Below are positions 50,787-58,319 of a DNA stretch of 58,319 nucleotides, piece by piece. The first letter of the stretch is position 1. Each line of letters starts with the position of its first letter. The stretch lies in contig PMHV01000028.1 of NCBI GenBank assembly GCA_003156805.1, forward strand, positions 1,057 to 59,375. The letters are read 5' to 3'. Source of the DNA: Acidobacteriaceae bacterium. GTDB lineage: Bacteria > Acidobacteriota > Terriglobia > Terriglobales > Acidobacteriaceae. Position numbers and translations under genes: made by a program. The notes beneath the pieces are model-generated. The model saw nothing but the letters and a program-made list of their open reading frames with translations. It did no database searches and was not told the origin of the DNA.

Positions 50787-52931
50787 ATGTCCAAGGCCTC
50801 ACTGTTCTTTTTGGTTATTGCCTATTCATTGATCGAAGCGCCGGCGGCGTTCGGAGGAGAGTTCCGGGAGGCTGCGCAGATCTACTTTGGCGGCAAGAAC
50901 CCACTCTCCATCGTGACAGGAGATTTCAATGGCGACGGCAAACCCGACCTTGCCGTCATTAATGTGGGCAAAGATACAGTCTCGGTATTGCTTGGAAACG
51001 GCGATGGCACATTCGCTGCTGTCTTCGAGGGGAGCACCGGGAAAACGCCTTCGTCACTGGCAATAGCGGATTTCAATGGGGATGGCAAGCTGGATTTGGT
51101 CGTAGCGAATCTCGGCGATAACACCGTGAGCGTGCTGTTGGGTAACGGCGATGGCACGTTCTCACCCAACGGGGACTATGCCACGGGCACTCACCCCTCC
51201 TCAGTAGCGGTCGGCGATTTTAACGGGGATGGCAAGCCGGACTTGGTGGTGACAGACTCCGCGAGCGACACCGTGAGTGTGCTGCTCGGTAACGGCGACG
51301 GTAGCTTTCGAGCACACATAGACTCCGCGACCAAGCCATACCCCGAAACAATTGCGGTCGCAGACTTTAATCGTGACGGCAAATTGGACTTGGCGGTAAC
51401 AGACAAGTTTTCTCACCTCTCGATTCTTCTGGGCAACGGTGACGGCACGTTCGGCGGGCACATCGAGTATTCGGCCGGTTTTTCTGCCACTTTCTTGGCC
51501 GCGGCCGACGTGAATAATGATGGGAAGCAGGACCTGATCGAGATTGCCGACGAAGTGTTTGTGCTGTTGGGCAACGGTGACGGAACCTTTCAGCCGCCGA
51601 CATTCTACTCGGCTGGAGCTACGCCGTTCGCAGCAGCGTTGGGGGATTTCAACGGCGACGGCAAACTGGATATCGTCGTTACTAACGAAGAGGGTAACAA
51701 CGTCAGCGTACTGCTGGGCAACGGGGATGGCACCTTTGCAACCAGCATCGTAACTTACGGGACGGCGAGTTCGCCCCGCCAACCGGTTGTTGGAGATTTT
51801 AACGGTGATCGCAAGCTCGATATTGCAGTTACGAATTATGGCAGCTCGACAGTGAGCGTGCTGCTTGGAGCCGGAAACGGTTCCTTCTACGCCAGGACGG
51901 ACTACGCCTCGGGGGACAACCTCTATTCGGCGGTGTCTGCAGACCTTAACCTTGACGGGAAAGCCGACCTGGTGGTGGCGAACGAGCAGGCAAGCTCGGT
52001 TAGCGTCCTGATGGGCAATGGAGACGGGACCTTCCGCCCTCCTCAGGTTTACGCGACCGGAATCACTCCTGTGTCGGTAGCAATAGGAGACTTCAATCTG
52101 GATGGCAAGCCGGATCTTGCGGTATCGAACATCTATGCCAACACCATGAGCATCCTGTTGGGCAACGGGGATGGCACTTTTCAGAACAAAGTGGACTACG
52201 CAACGGGATCGGAGCCGTTCCAAATAGCGGTGGGTGATTTCAACGGGGACGGCAAACCGGATTTGGCGGTGGCGAATTCGTTCGGCAATACGGTGGGCAT
52301 TTTCCTCGGCGATGGGCATGGTTCTTTTGGCGCGCGTGCGGACTATCCGGTCGGACTTCAACCCATCGGAATTGCTGTGGGAGATTTTAACGGGGATGGT
52401 TATCCTGACTTGGTGGTAACAAACTATTCTGGCAATTCAGTGAGTGTGCTGATGGGAAACGGAAACGGCACCTTCCGAACCCACGTCGATTACAACACTG
52501 GAAGTTTCCCAGATTCGGTCGCTGTCGGAGACTTCAATAATGACGGCAAGCTGGATTTGGCGGTGGCAAATGTCACGGGCAACTCCGTAAGTGTGCTGCT
52601 GGGCAATGGCGACGGCACCTTCCGCAACCGCGTGGACTATGCGATCGGAGGTGATGTGGAAGCTGTGGCTCTGGGCGACTTCAACGGCGATGGTACGCTG
52701 GACATTGCTGCTGCGATCACATGCGCTGCCCGGAACTGCCTCTCGGGACGAGTCACCATTCTGAATGGCAATGGCGACGGCACCTTTCTGGCGGGTGTGA
52801 ATTATGTAGTTGGAGATGCTCCCATATTTCTGGCTGTAGGGGATTTCAACGGAGACGACAGGCCAGACCTTGTGACCACGAATAACTATAACAACACGGT
52901 GAGCGTACTGCTCAACAGTACGGGACAATGA
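50787..52931 (+). CDS. Secreted FG-GAP/VCBS repeat protein
   Basis: A 714-residue protein with ribosome binding site AGGAG and a signal peptide (residues 1-23, ending APAAFGG). The rest is 13 complete repeats of about 48-52 residues plus a final partial one. Each has a calcium-binding loop DFNGDGKPDLAV and the strand NTVSVLLGNGDGTF, with variants such as LLGAGNGSF and FLGDGHGSF. This is the FG-GAP/VCBS (integrin-type beta-propeller) pattern, so two seven-bladed propellers are plausible. The Ca2+ loops (D-x-N-x-D-G-x-x-D) are intact in most repeats. Extracellular; binding partner unknown. Repeats are closely related at DNA level, so copy-number change by recombination is likely. Confidence 0.93.
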   Translation: MSKASLFFLVIAYSLIEAPAAFGGEFREAAQIYFGGKNPLSIVTGDFNGDGKPDLAVINVGKDTVSVLLGNGDGTFAAVFEGSTGKTPSSLAIADFNGDGKLDLVVANLGDNTVSVLLGNGDGTFSPNGDYATGTHPSSVAVGDFNGDGKPDLVVTDSASDTVSVLLGNGDGSFRAHIDSATKPYPETIAVADFNRDGKLDLAVTDKFSHLSILLGNGDGTFGGHIEYSAGFSATFLAAADVNNDGKQDLIEIADEVFVLLGNGDGTFQPPTFYSAGATPFAAALGDFNGDGKLDIVVTNEEGNNVSVLLGNGDGTFATSIVTYGTASSPRQPVVGDFNGDRKLDIAVTNYGSSTVSVLLGAGNGSFYARTDYASGDNLYSAVSADLNLDGKADLVVANEQASSVSVLMGNGDGTFRPPQVYATGITPVSVAIGDFNLDGKPDLAVSNIYANTMSILLGNGDGTFQNKVDYATGSEPFQIAVGDFNGDGKPDLAVANSFGNTVGIFLGDGHGSFGARADYPVGLQPIGIAVGDFNGDGYPDLVVTNYSGNSVSVLMGNGNGTFRTHVDYNTGSFPDSVAVGDFNNDGKLDLAVANVTGNSVSVLLGNGDGTFRNRVDYAIGGDVEAVALGDFNGDGTLDIAAAITCAARNCLSGRVTILNGNGDGTFLAGVNYVVGDAPIFLAVGDFNGDDRPDLVTTNNYNNTVSVLLNSTGQ

Positions 52932-52983
52932 GGTAGTGTCCAAATTTGCCCCGTTGGGGGGCTAGCTTCATCCTTTGTGTTTT

Positions 52984-53290
52984 TGCTTTATTGCCGACCG
53001 CATATCAACTGGAGGCTGCCCCACTCGCCGCGATTTTCGGCGGGTGGACACTACTGCTGACGCCGACAGTAGGGTCGTTTGTAGGTGGCCATTCTACTCC
53101 GAGACAAACAGCCTAGGTAGCTGGCGGCGCCGAAAATTTGAGCGTCCCGTGCTCAAGGGCATGCGAGCCATCCTTAACTCCCGCCGCTAGTTCCACTTAC
53201 AGCGATTTCCACATGTCAATGTACATACATCCACGCCAGTACAAAATGTTCCCATGGGAACATTCGGCACAATGTTCCCATGGGAACACT
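52984..53290 (+). repeat. About 300-bp dispersed repeat with paired 16-bp palindromes, copy 2
   Basis: Same block order as 28703-29010: TGCTTTAT, GGAGGCTGCCCCACTCGCCG hairpin, AGGGTCGTTTG, TTGAGCGTCCCGT, AGTTCCACTTACAGCGATTT and GTACATACAT. It ends with palindromes at 53247-53262 and 53273-53288 (TGTTCCCATGGGAACA), spacer 10 bp. The first extends to a perfect 20-bp palindrome (53245-53264). It lies between the FG-GAP gene and the 3' end of the next minus-strand gene. Confidence 0.85.
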
Positions 53291-53315
53291 CGGAACATTG
53301 GGTTCTTGAGATCGC

Positions 53316-54506
53316 CTAGATAGGTTTGCCGCGGAAGATCCAGATCAGTTCGATGATCAGGATCACTACCACCATGAGTTCGAGCACGAAGGCGCGGCTC
53401 TGGTTGAACTCGTCGACCATGAAGCGGTAAAGCTCTTCGGCGGTTTGCAGTTTTTGTTGGACGAGATCTTTGTAGTCGGGCACGCCGACTTTCAGCGCGG
53501 CCAGCTTGTAGAGGCGCGCGGAAAACATGTCGCTGAGAAATTTGATGGCGTTGTCGGCGCGCTCGGTGAGTTCGCTCACGTCAAGCAAGACGGTGTGCAG
53601 CTTGGAGGCGGCGCGCGCCGTCCGCCAGCGCGACCACAGGCCGCGTCCGCCTTTGTCGAGGAAGTCGTAAACGTCTTCCAGTTGATGCGTGAGCAGATCG
53701 TCGTAGTGGCGAAATTCGAGCAGCTGCGAGTTGGCGTACTGCAGGAGTTGAATGGCGGTTTCGGCGCCCGAGGGACTGTCGTAAATGAAGGCCGCGTTCC
53801 ATCCGATCACGGCGAGATCGTTGGGATAGTAGGAAATGCGCGACTGCAAAATCTCCTGACGTTCGCCGTCGGAAAGCGGAACGGTCTCGCCGCGCACCAC
53901 CTGCGAGATGCGATCTCCCTGCGACGCGAGCAGATCGGTGGCCGAAGGCGCGCCGGCAATTTCGCGCAGATGAAAAATGAAATAGTCTTCCTGCAGCCAC
54001 TCGGCGTCGCCAGGCTTCGCGCCGTAAGGCTTGACCAGTGCAGGCGCGGCGCGCTCGAGCTTTTGTTTCACGATGCGCGTGGCCAGGCTTTCGAAGTTCG
54101 TGTCCCAAACCCAGCGGCTGGAGAGTTGCACCAGGCGATCCCAATCGCCGGAGAACGGCAGCTCGAAAACCACGCTGACCACGCCGTAGTCGTAATACTT
54201 GATCTCGCCCTGCAGGCGCTCTCCGCTCTCAAGCACAAGAGGTTCGAGCGCCTCCTCGACCGGCGGACGCTGGAAGCGAACGTATCCTGGCGCAAGGTGT
54301 TTGAAGCTCGCTTCAGCCGTGCGCGCGCCGAGGATGTGGCGAAGTTCGTCGAGGTGAATCTCTTCGCACACGTCGAACTGGATCAGCACCAGCACCGAAC
54401 CGGACAAGGGAACGGGAACGTCCGCCAGCTTGGCGGCGACGAGCGTAGGCAAAGCTTCGGCGGGAACCTTGCCGACGACCGTGGTGGTTGCGAGTTCGCG
54501 ATCCAT
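53316..54506 (-). CDS. RMD1/DUF155-like C-terminally anchored protein
   Basis: A 396-residue protein of unknown function. It has an N-terminal alpha/beta part with LVLIQFDVCEEIHLDELRHI, a central region with YYDYGVVSVVFELPFSGDWD, and long helices (YYPNDLAVIGWNAAFIYDSP, ...RHYDDLLTHQLEDVYDFLDK). One C-terminal membrane helix (LELMVVVILIIELIWIFRG) closes it. This order, an acidic/aromatic core and then coiled helices ending in a tail anchor, resembles the RMD1/YagE (DUF155) family. The match is by pattern only. Confidence 0.55.
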   Translation of the reverse strand: MDRELATTTVVGKVPAEALPTLVAAKLADVPVPLSGSVLVLIQFDVCEEIHLDELRHILGARTAEASFKHLAPGYVRFQRPPVEEALEPLVLESGERLQGEIKYYDYGVVSVVFELPFSGDWDRLVQLSSRWVWDTNFESLATRIVKQKLERAAPALVKPYGAKPGDAEWLQEDYFIFHLREIAGAPSATDLLASQGDRISQVVRGETVPLSDGERQEILQSRISYYPNDLAVIGWNAAFIYDSPSGAETAIQLLQYANSQLLEFRHYDDLLTHQLEDVYDFLDKGGRGLWSRWRTARAASKLHTVLLDVSELTERADNAIKFLSDMFSARLYKLAALKVGVPDYKDLVQQKLQTAEELYRFMVDEFNQSRAFVLELMVVVILIIELIWIFRGKPI

Positions 54507-54856
54507 AAGTTCGTCTATCAGTTTCGATGCCTCTCGCGTCCATGACTGAGATTCGGCCCCCTACGACGGTTGAGACCCTCGGGGAACGGCGAGATATCTA
54601 TTGTCCCAGAAGACGGGCGATCTGACGAGAGGAGCGTCATAGCCCATAGCTATAGGAATAGACCAACCAGTTTAGAATCAATGTTTTCTGGATAGCTGCC
54701 AAAGTAATGCGCCGCCTGCCGCGAGCGCCGCAACCCCCAGGCTGGCCCGCCCAGACCTTGGGAGAAGATCGGAGCCAGAGTCGTAGTGGGTTTCAGAAAT
54801 TGGGAGTGCCCACCGGCCTTGTGGTTCGCTATACTGTCCGCTGAAAATCCACTCGC
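54507..54856. other. Divergent intergenic region, no gene seen
   Basis: Lies between the minus-strand RMD1-like gene and the plus-strand CPBP protease. A longer minus frame (54650-55111) overlaps the protease and looks random. CATAGC...GCTATAGG near 54635-54655 forms a small inverted repeat. A TATACT hexamer at about 54831-54836 could be the -10 of the protease gene, but no -35 is evident. Confidence 0.4.
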
Positions 54857-55597
54857 ATGCCCTACACCTCCGCAGCGGCGCTGACCCAGGATCTGCTCCT
54901 TCTGTTCCTGCTTGTCGTCACGCCGCTTTGGGACTATAGCGCCACGCGCCGACTGAAGCAAAGCCCCAGCTCGGAGGGAAAAATCCGTCACTACAAGACG
55001 CTTTGCGCGTGGTTGTGGACTGCTACGGTCGTAGCGTTGTTGGCCGTGGGCTTCCGTCCGTTGTTCACCATCAGCCCAGCGCCGGATGAGGCCTCCTGGC
55101 TGTTCGAGCACGCGTGGGTTCGCTACTTGGTTGGAGGCGTGTTTGTTATTTTCATGGCTTTAATTCTGCTGCCGGCCGCTGTGGCCATCTGGAAGAATGT
55201 AACGAAGAAGCCGCGCAGGTACTCGTCGGCCGATGCGATGAAATCGCTCAGCTACTTCTTGCCCGCGACGTGGACCGAGCGCCGCTGGTATGCCTTTCTT
55301 TGTGTCACAGCCGGAATCTGCGAAGAAACTCTCTTTCGCGGCTTTCTGCTGCACTACCTGCAGGTTTTTCCTTTCTCGCTGAATCTCACTCTCGCGCTGC
55401 TCATTTCAGCGCTGATCTTCGGACTGCAACACCTCTACCTAGGCGCTGGTGGTGCGGCGTCAATCGTCGTGAGTGGCCTGCTCTTCGGCCTCCTGTTCCT
55501 GTTGACCGGAAATCTGCTGGTCCCCGTGGTCTTCCATTCCGCGATGGATCTGCGGATGTTGCTGCTGTTGCGTCCTCCCGCCGCGGAAGCGGCATAG
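54857..55597 (+). CDS. CPBP-family intramembrane metalloprotease
   Basis: A 246-residue polytopic membrane protein with helices near 10-28, 48-66, 90-110, 145-168, 175-192 and 200-222. The CAAX/Abi (CPBP) protease motifs are complete: Glu156-Glu157-x3-Arg161 (CEETLFRG), FGLQH with His192, and HSAMD with His227 and Asp231. Bacterial members process membrane peptides or act in bacteriocin immunity. No bacteriocin gene is adjacent, so the substrate is unknown. It converges with the FAD/Fe-S dehydrogenase gene, 16 bp between stops. Confidence 0.93.
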   Translation: MPYTSAAALTQDLLLLFLLVVTPLWDYSATRRLKQSPSSEGKIRHYKTLCAWLWTATVVALLAVGFRPLFTISPAPDEASWLFEHAWVRYLVGGVFVIFMALILLPAAVAIWKNVTKKPRRYSSADAMKSLSYFLPATWTERRWYAFLCVTAGICEETLFRGFLLHYLQVFPFSLNLTLALLISALIFGLQHLYLGAGGAASIVVSGLLFGLLFLLTGNLLVPVVFHSAMDLRMLLLLRPPAAEAA

Positions 55598-55613
55598 CTG
55601 CCAGTTTGTTCAG

Positions 55614-58319
55614 TCAGAAAATCAGGTGTGACGTGCCCCTGTTCGCAGTTTGCCACCTCCTGGAGGCCTGCCACAGCAGTGCCCCGCCCGCCACAACGGC
55701 AGCCATGCCGGCGCCTGCCCGCATCATCGACTGGCGAACTTCCTGTTCCCGCATACGCGCCATGCAGGACTCGGGATAGGGGCTCGATTCCGCCTGTGAC
55801 TCCCCAGCCAGAGCCATTTGCAGCACTTCGGCCAGATGCAGGGCGTAGCGTGGCGAGCCGTGGGCGATTTGTTCGCGGCAACTGAAACCGTCGGCGATTA
55901 TGAGCCAGTCGGCAGGGGCGTGGCGGACCGCGGGCAGGAGTTCGAGCTCGCCGATGGCCATCGAGATCTTGTACTTATCATGCTCGAAGCCGAACGAACC
56001 GGCCATGCCGCAGCATCCGGGCGCGGGAGCCTGGAAGTCGATGCCCATGCGGCGGAGGACGGATTCTTCGGCCGTCATTTTCATGATGGACTTGTGATGG
56101 CAATGGCCGTGGAGCAAGGCTTTGCGCTCGAGGCGCGGTAGAGGGACGTCTTTGGCGTGGATCTCGAGGAATTCGCTGAGCAGGAATGTCTGGCGAGAGA
56201 GGGCGTGAGCGCGCTCATCGTGCGGGAAAAGGTTCAGCAATTCGTCGCGGAAAACCGCTACGCAACTGGGTTCGAGGCCGACGATGGGGATTCCGGCTTC
56301 GATGGCGGGCGAGATTTCGTCGAGGATTTGCAGAAGCAGAGATTGGGCACGGTCCAACATGCCGAAATCGTAGAGAGGACGTCCGCAGCAAAGGTTGGCG
56401 CGCGGGACCATGACCTGGAAACCCGCCGCTTCGAGTACATCGACGGCGGCTTTGGCCGTGGCCGGGAGAAAATAATTGTTGAAGGTATCGGCCCAGAGAA
56501 GCACGCGGGGGCCTGCGATGTTGCGGGACTTGCGCAGCCGGAACCAGCTCTTGAAAGTCTGCGGCGCGAAAGCTGGGATGCTGCGCTCTCTCGGAATGCC
56601 CGCGGCAAACTTGGCAATATCGCGAAGGAACGGCAGTTGCGTAGTGAGGTTTGCGAGGCCGGGCGCGGCCGAGGCCATGCGCGCCCAAAGATCGATATTG
56701 CCAAAAGCTAATGCGCTGCGGGGACGAAGCCGGCCTTCGTAATAGTGAGAGAGAAATTCGGCTTTGTAAGTGGCCACGTCGACAGCAACGGGACAATCGC
56801 TTTTGCAGCCTTTGCAGGCGAGGCAGAGATCGAGCGAATGTTTGACCTCTTCGCTGCGCCAGCCGTCGCGGATGATCGCATCGCTGCGGCCTTCTCGGTC
56901 TTCTTCCCGGTCTTCTCCGTCTTGGCCCTTGCCCTGGGCCATCTCCCAAAGCAGGTGGGCACGGCCGCGAGTGGAATGCTCTTCTTCGCGCGTGACGCGG
57001 TAGCTTGGGCACATCACTCCACCTTCTTCGCGGCGGCACTTGCCCACGCCCACGCAGCGCAGAGTGGCTTCGGCAAGGCTGCCATGATCGGCGGGAAATT
57101 GAAAGTGGGTTGGCGGCTGCGCCGGAGCGTAGCCCGCGCCGAGGCGCAGGTTTTCATCGAGTTTATACGGCTCGATGAGCTTGCCGGGATTCATTTTCCA
57201 ATCCGGATCCCAGGCCGATTTGAATTCGCGAAAGGCCTGCATCAACTCCGGGCCAAACATTTTTGGAAGCAATTCGCCGCGCGCCTGGCCGTCGCCGTGC
57301 TCGCCGGAGAGCGAACCGCCATAGCTCAGCACCAGATCGGCAGCCTCTTCCATGAAAGTGCGGAATTTGGCGATGCCTTCTTTCGATTGCAGATCGAAGC
57401 TGATGCGGGTGTGGACGCACCCGCCCCCGAAGTGGCCGTAGAGCGAGCCTTTGTAGCTGTACACTGCCATCAGCTTGCGCAGATCGCGCAAGTATGCGCC
57501 GAGCTTTTCGGGAGCGACCGCGGCATCTTCCCAGCCTTCCCAGTTGAGCGGCTCGCCGGGCACGTGGGACGTTGCGCCCAGCGCGGATTCCCGCACTTCC
57601 CAGATGCGCTTGCACTGCCGCTTGTCCGTGTAGAGACGCAGGTTGGGAGGGTTCGGGCTGCGACCGAGCGTCTCCATGAGCAGGTGCGCCTGGGACTCGG
57701 CTTCTGAAGCGGTTTCGGCGCCGAACTCCACCATGAGCCAGCCTCCACCTTCGGGTAGAAGCGCGAGACCTTCGGAGTTGATTCCTTTCTTGCGCGTGTA
57801 ACCGACGAGAAGATCGTCGAAGCCTTCGAGGCCGATGGGTTTGTGAGCCATGATTTCGGGCACACGGTCGGCGCATTGATCAATGTCGGGATAGGCGATG
57901 ACGAGGAGCACGCGCTCGGGAGGGCTTTCGACCAGGCGGCAGGTGGCTTCGAGCACGGTGACGCAAGTACCTTCGGAGCCGACGAGGGCGCGCGCCACAT
58001 GGAAGCCATTTTCCGGCAGAAGATAATTCAGGTTGTAGCCGGAGACGCGGCGCGGAATATTCGGAAAGCGCTGGCGAATGAGATCGCCGTAAGTAACCGA
58101 GATGGCTTTTAGTTTGGAATAGATTTCAGCGCGACGGCTGCCCTTACGCCCGCTCGCATGTCGGTCCCCAAGGCCATCCGCATGAATAATGCGTTCGAGT
58201 TCATCGCTGGAAGTGGCGCCAACTCTCATGCGCACGCCATCGTAGGTGAGGATTTCGAGAGCTTCAATGTTGTCGTCGGTTTTGCCGGCCATGACGGAGT
58301 GGACGCCGCAGGAGTTGTT
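55614..58319 (-). CDS. FAD-linked oxidase / Fe-S fusion dehydrogenase, 5' end beyond the window
   Basis: A partial gene: the frame is still open at the window edge (NNSCGVHSV precedes the first ATG), so the N-terminal FAD-binding half-domain lies outside. Visible order: the rest of the PCMH-type FAD domain (YNLNYLLPENGFHVARALVG with SEGTCVTV), the FAD-oxidase C-terminal domain (GHFGGGCVHTRISFD, SGEHGDGQARGELLPKMFG), a ferredoxin-like region with CVGVGKCRREEGGVMCPSYR and CLACKGCKSDCP (two 4Fe-4S sites), and two CCG-type domains (CCGRPLYDFGM, GCCGMAGSFG). This is the GlcD-GlcF/YdiJ-like fusion that oxidises D-2-hydroxy acids such as D-lactate or 2-hydroxyglutarate. The last 40 residues contain a membrane-like helix, which is unusual. 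Confidence 0.92.
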   Translation of the reverse strand, partial: NNSCGVHSVMAGKTDDNIEALEILTYDGVRMRVGATSSDELERIIHADGLGDRHASGRKGSRRAEIYSKLKAISVTYGDLIRQRFPNIPRRVSGYNLNYLLPENGFHVARALVGSEGTCVTVLEATCRLVESPPERVLLVIAYPDIDQCADRVPEIMAHKPIGLEGFDDLLVGYTRKKGINSEGLALLPEGGGWLMVEFGAETASEAESQAHLLMETLGRSPNPPNLRLYTDKRQCKRIWEVRESALGATSHVPGEPLNWEGWEDAAVAPEKLGAYLRDLRKLMAVYSYKGSLYGHFGGGCVHTRISFDLQSKEGIAKFRTFMEEAADLVLSYGGSLSGEHGDGQARGELLPKMFGPELMQAFREFKSAWDPDWKMNPGKLIEPYKLDENLRLGAGYAPAQPPTHFQFPADHGSLAEATLRCVGVGKCRREEGGVMCPSYRVTREEEHSTRGRAHLLWEMAQGKGQDGEDREEDREGRSDAIIRDGWRSEEVKHSLDLCLACKGCKSDCPVAVDVATYKAEFLSHYYEGRLRPRSALAFGNIDLWARMASAAPGLANLTTQLPFLRDIAKFAAGIPRERSIPAFAPQTFKSWFRLRKSRNIAGPRVLLWADTFNNYFLPATAKAAVDVLEAAGFQVMVPRANLCCGRPLYDFGMLDRAQSLLLQILDEISPAIEAGIPIVGLEPSCVAVFRDELLNLFPHDERAHALSRQTFLLSEFLEIHAKDVPLPRLERKALLHGHCHHKSIMKMTAEESVLRRMGIDFQAPAPGCCGMAGSFGFEHDKYKISMAIGELELLPAVRHAPADWLIIADGFSCREQIAHGSPRYALHLAEVLQMALAGESQAESSPYPESCMARMREQEVRQSMMRAGAGMAAVVAGGALLWQASRRWQTANRGTSHLIF

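Noticed and set aside
51201-52361. 386-codon minus frame opposite the FG-GAP gene
   Set aside because: It mirrors the DNA repeats of the FG-GAP gene; no start signal and no recognisable domain.
54650-55111. 153-codon minus frame overlapping the CPBP protease gene
   Set aside because: It overlaps the protease coding region antisense and resembles translated intergenic sequence.

Overview
The window reads as chromosomal DNA of a soil-type Acidobacteriota bacterium, probably class Terriglobia. This is inferred from gene content and not from a marker gene. The evidence is GC-rich coding sequence, three GloVer-type tandem-repeat secreted proteins, a secretin with a C-terminal cohesin-like domain, a GH115 alpha-glucuronidase, an FG-GAP repeat protein, many short intergenic repeats, and mostly single genes or short operons.

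Layout. Bases 1-2236 look like one end of an integrated element: a helix-turn-helix gene, an overlapping tyrosine integrase, an 11-bp tandem repeat, then the CCA end of tRNA-Phe (2237-2312), a typical attachment site. Bases 2.7-9.4 kb hold an M1 aminopeptidase, hutI and hutU; an AbrB/PIN toxin-antitoxin pair sits in opposite orientation between the hut genes. Bases 9.5-12.8 kb are a three-gene secretion/pilus operon (secretin plus two pseudopilins). smpB and two small genes follow. At 14.8-17.6 kb lie a GloVer protein and a ParDE-like module between two copies of a TIR-family C-terminal coding fragment. Bases 18-24.6 kb carry an Smr-like gene, an AsmA-like protein, a polytopic membrane protein, a second M1 peptidase and a flavin-oxidase-like protein. 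Two more GloVer genes flank decayed sequence at 24.7-28.0 kb.

Bases 28.0-29.1 kb are intergenic repeats, including a roughly 300-bp element ending in two identical 16-bp palindromes; a diverged second copy lies at 53.0-53.3 kb. GH115, DUF481, tatA, a small membrane protein, FKBP, and ddl with a Cys/His-rich partner run to 37 kb, all on the minus strand. The minus strand continues with a GIY-YIG-like protein, arginase, a TIM-barrel protein, gamma-glutamyltransferase, a compact TIR-like/PIN/YjbR operon, an outer-membrane protein, a frameshifted GNAT gene and two PilZ-like genes. The right part holds a nucleotidyltransferase, an SDR, a Tat-exported Gfo/Idh/MocA protein, the FG-GAP protein, an RMD1-like membrane protein, a CPBP protease and a 5'-truncated FAD/Fe-S dehydrogenase running off the end.

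Functionally the region leans toward amino-acid and peptide catabolism (hutU, hutI, two M1 peptidases, ggt, arginase) and plant-polymer breakdown (GH115). The strongest candidates for new biology are the overlapping TIR-like/PIN/YjbR operon, whose PIN gene has an in-frame amber codon, the paired-palindrome repeat family, and the toxin-antitoxin module framed by duplicated TIR fragments. Several genes below about 60 codons, read directly from the sequence, are included.
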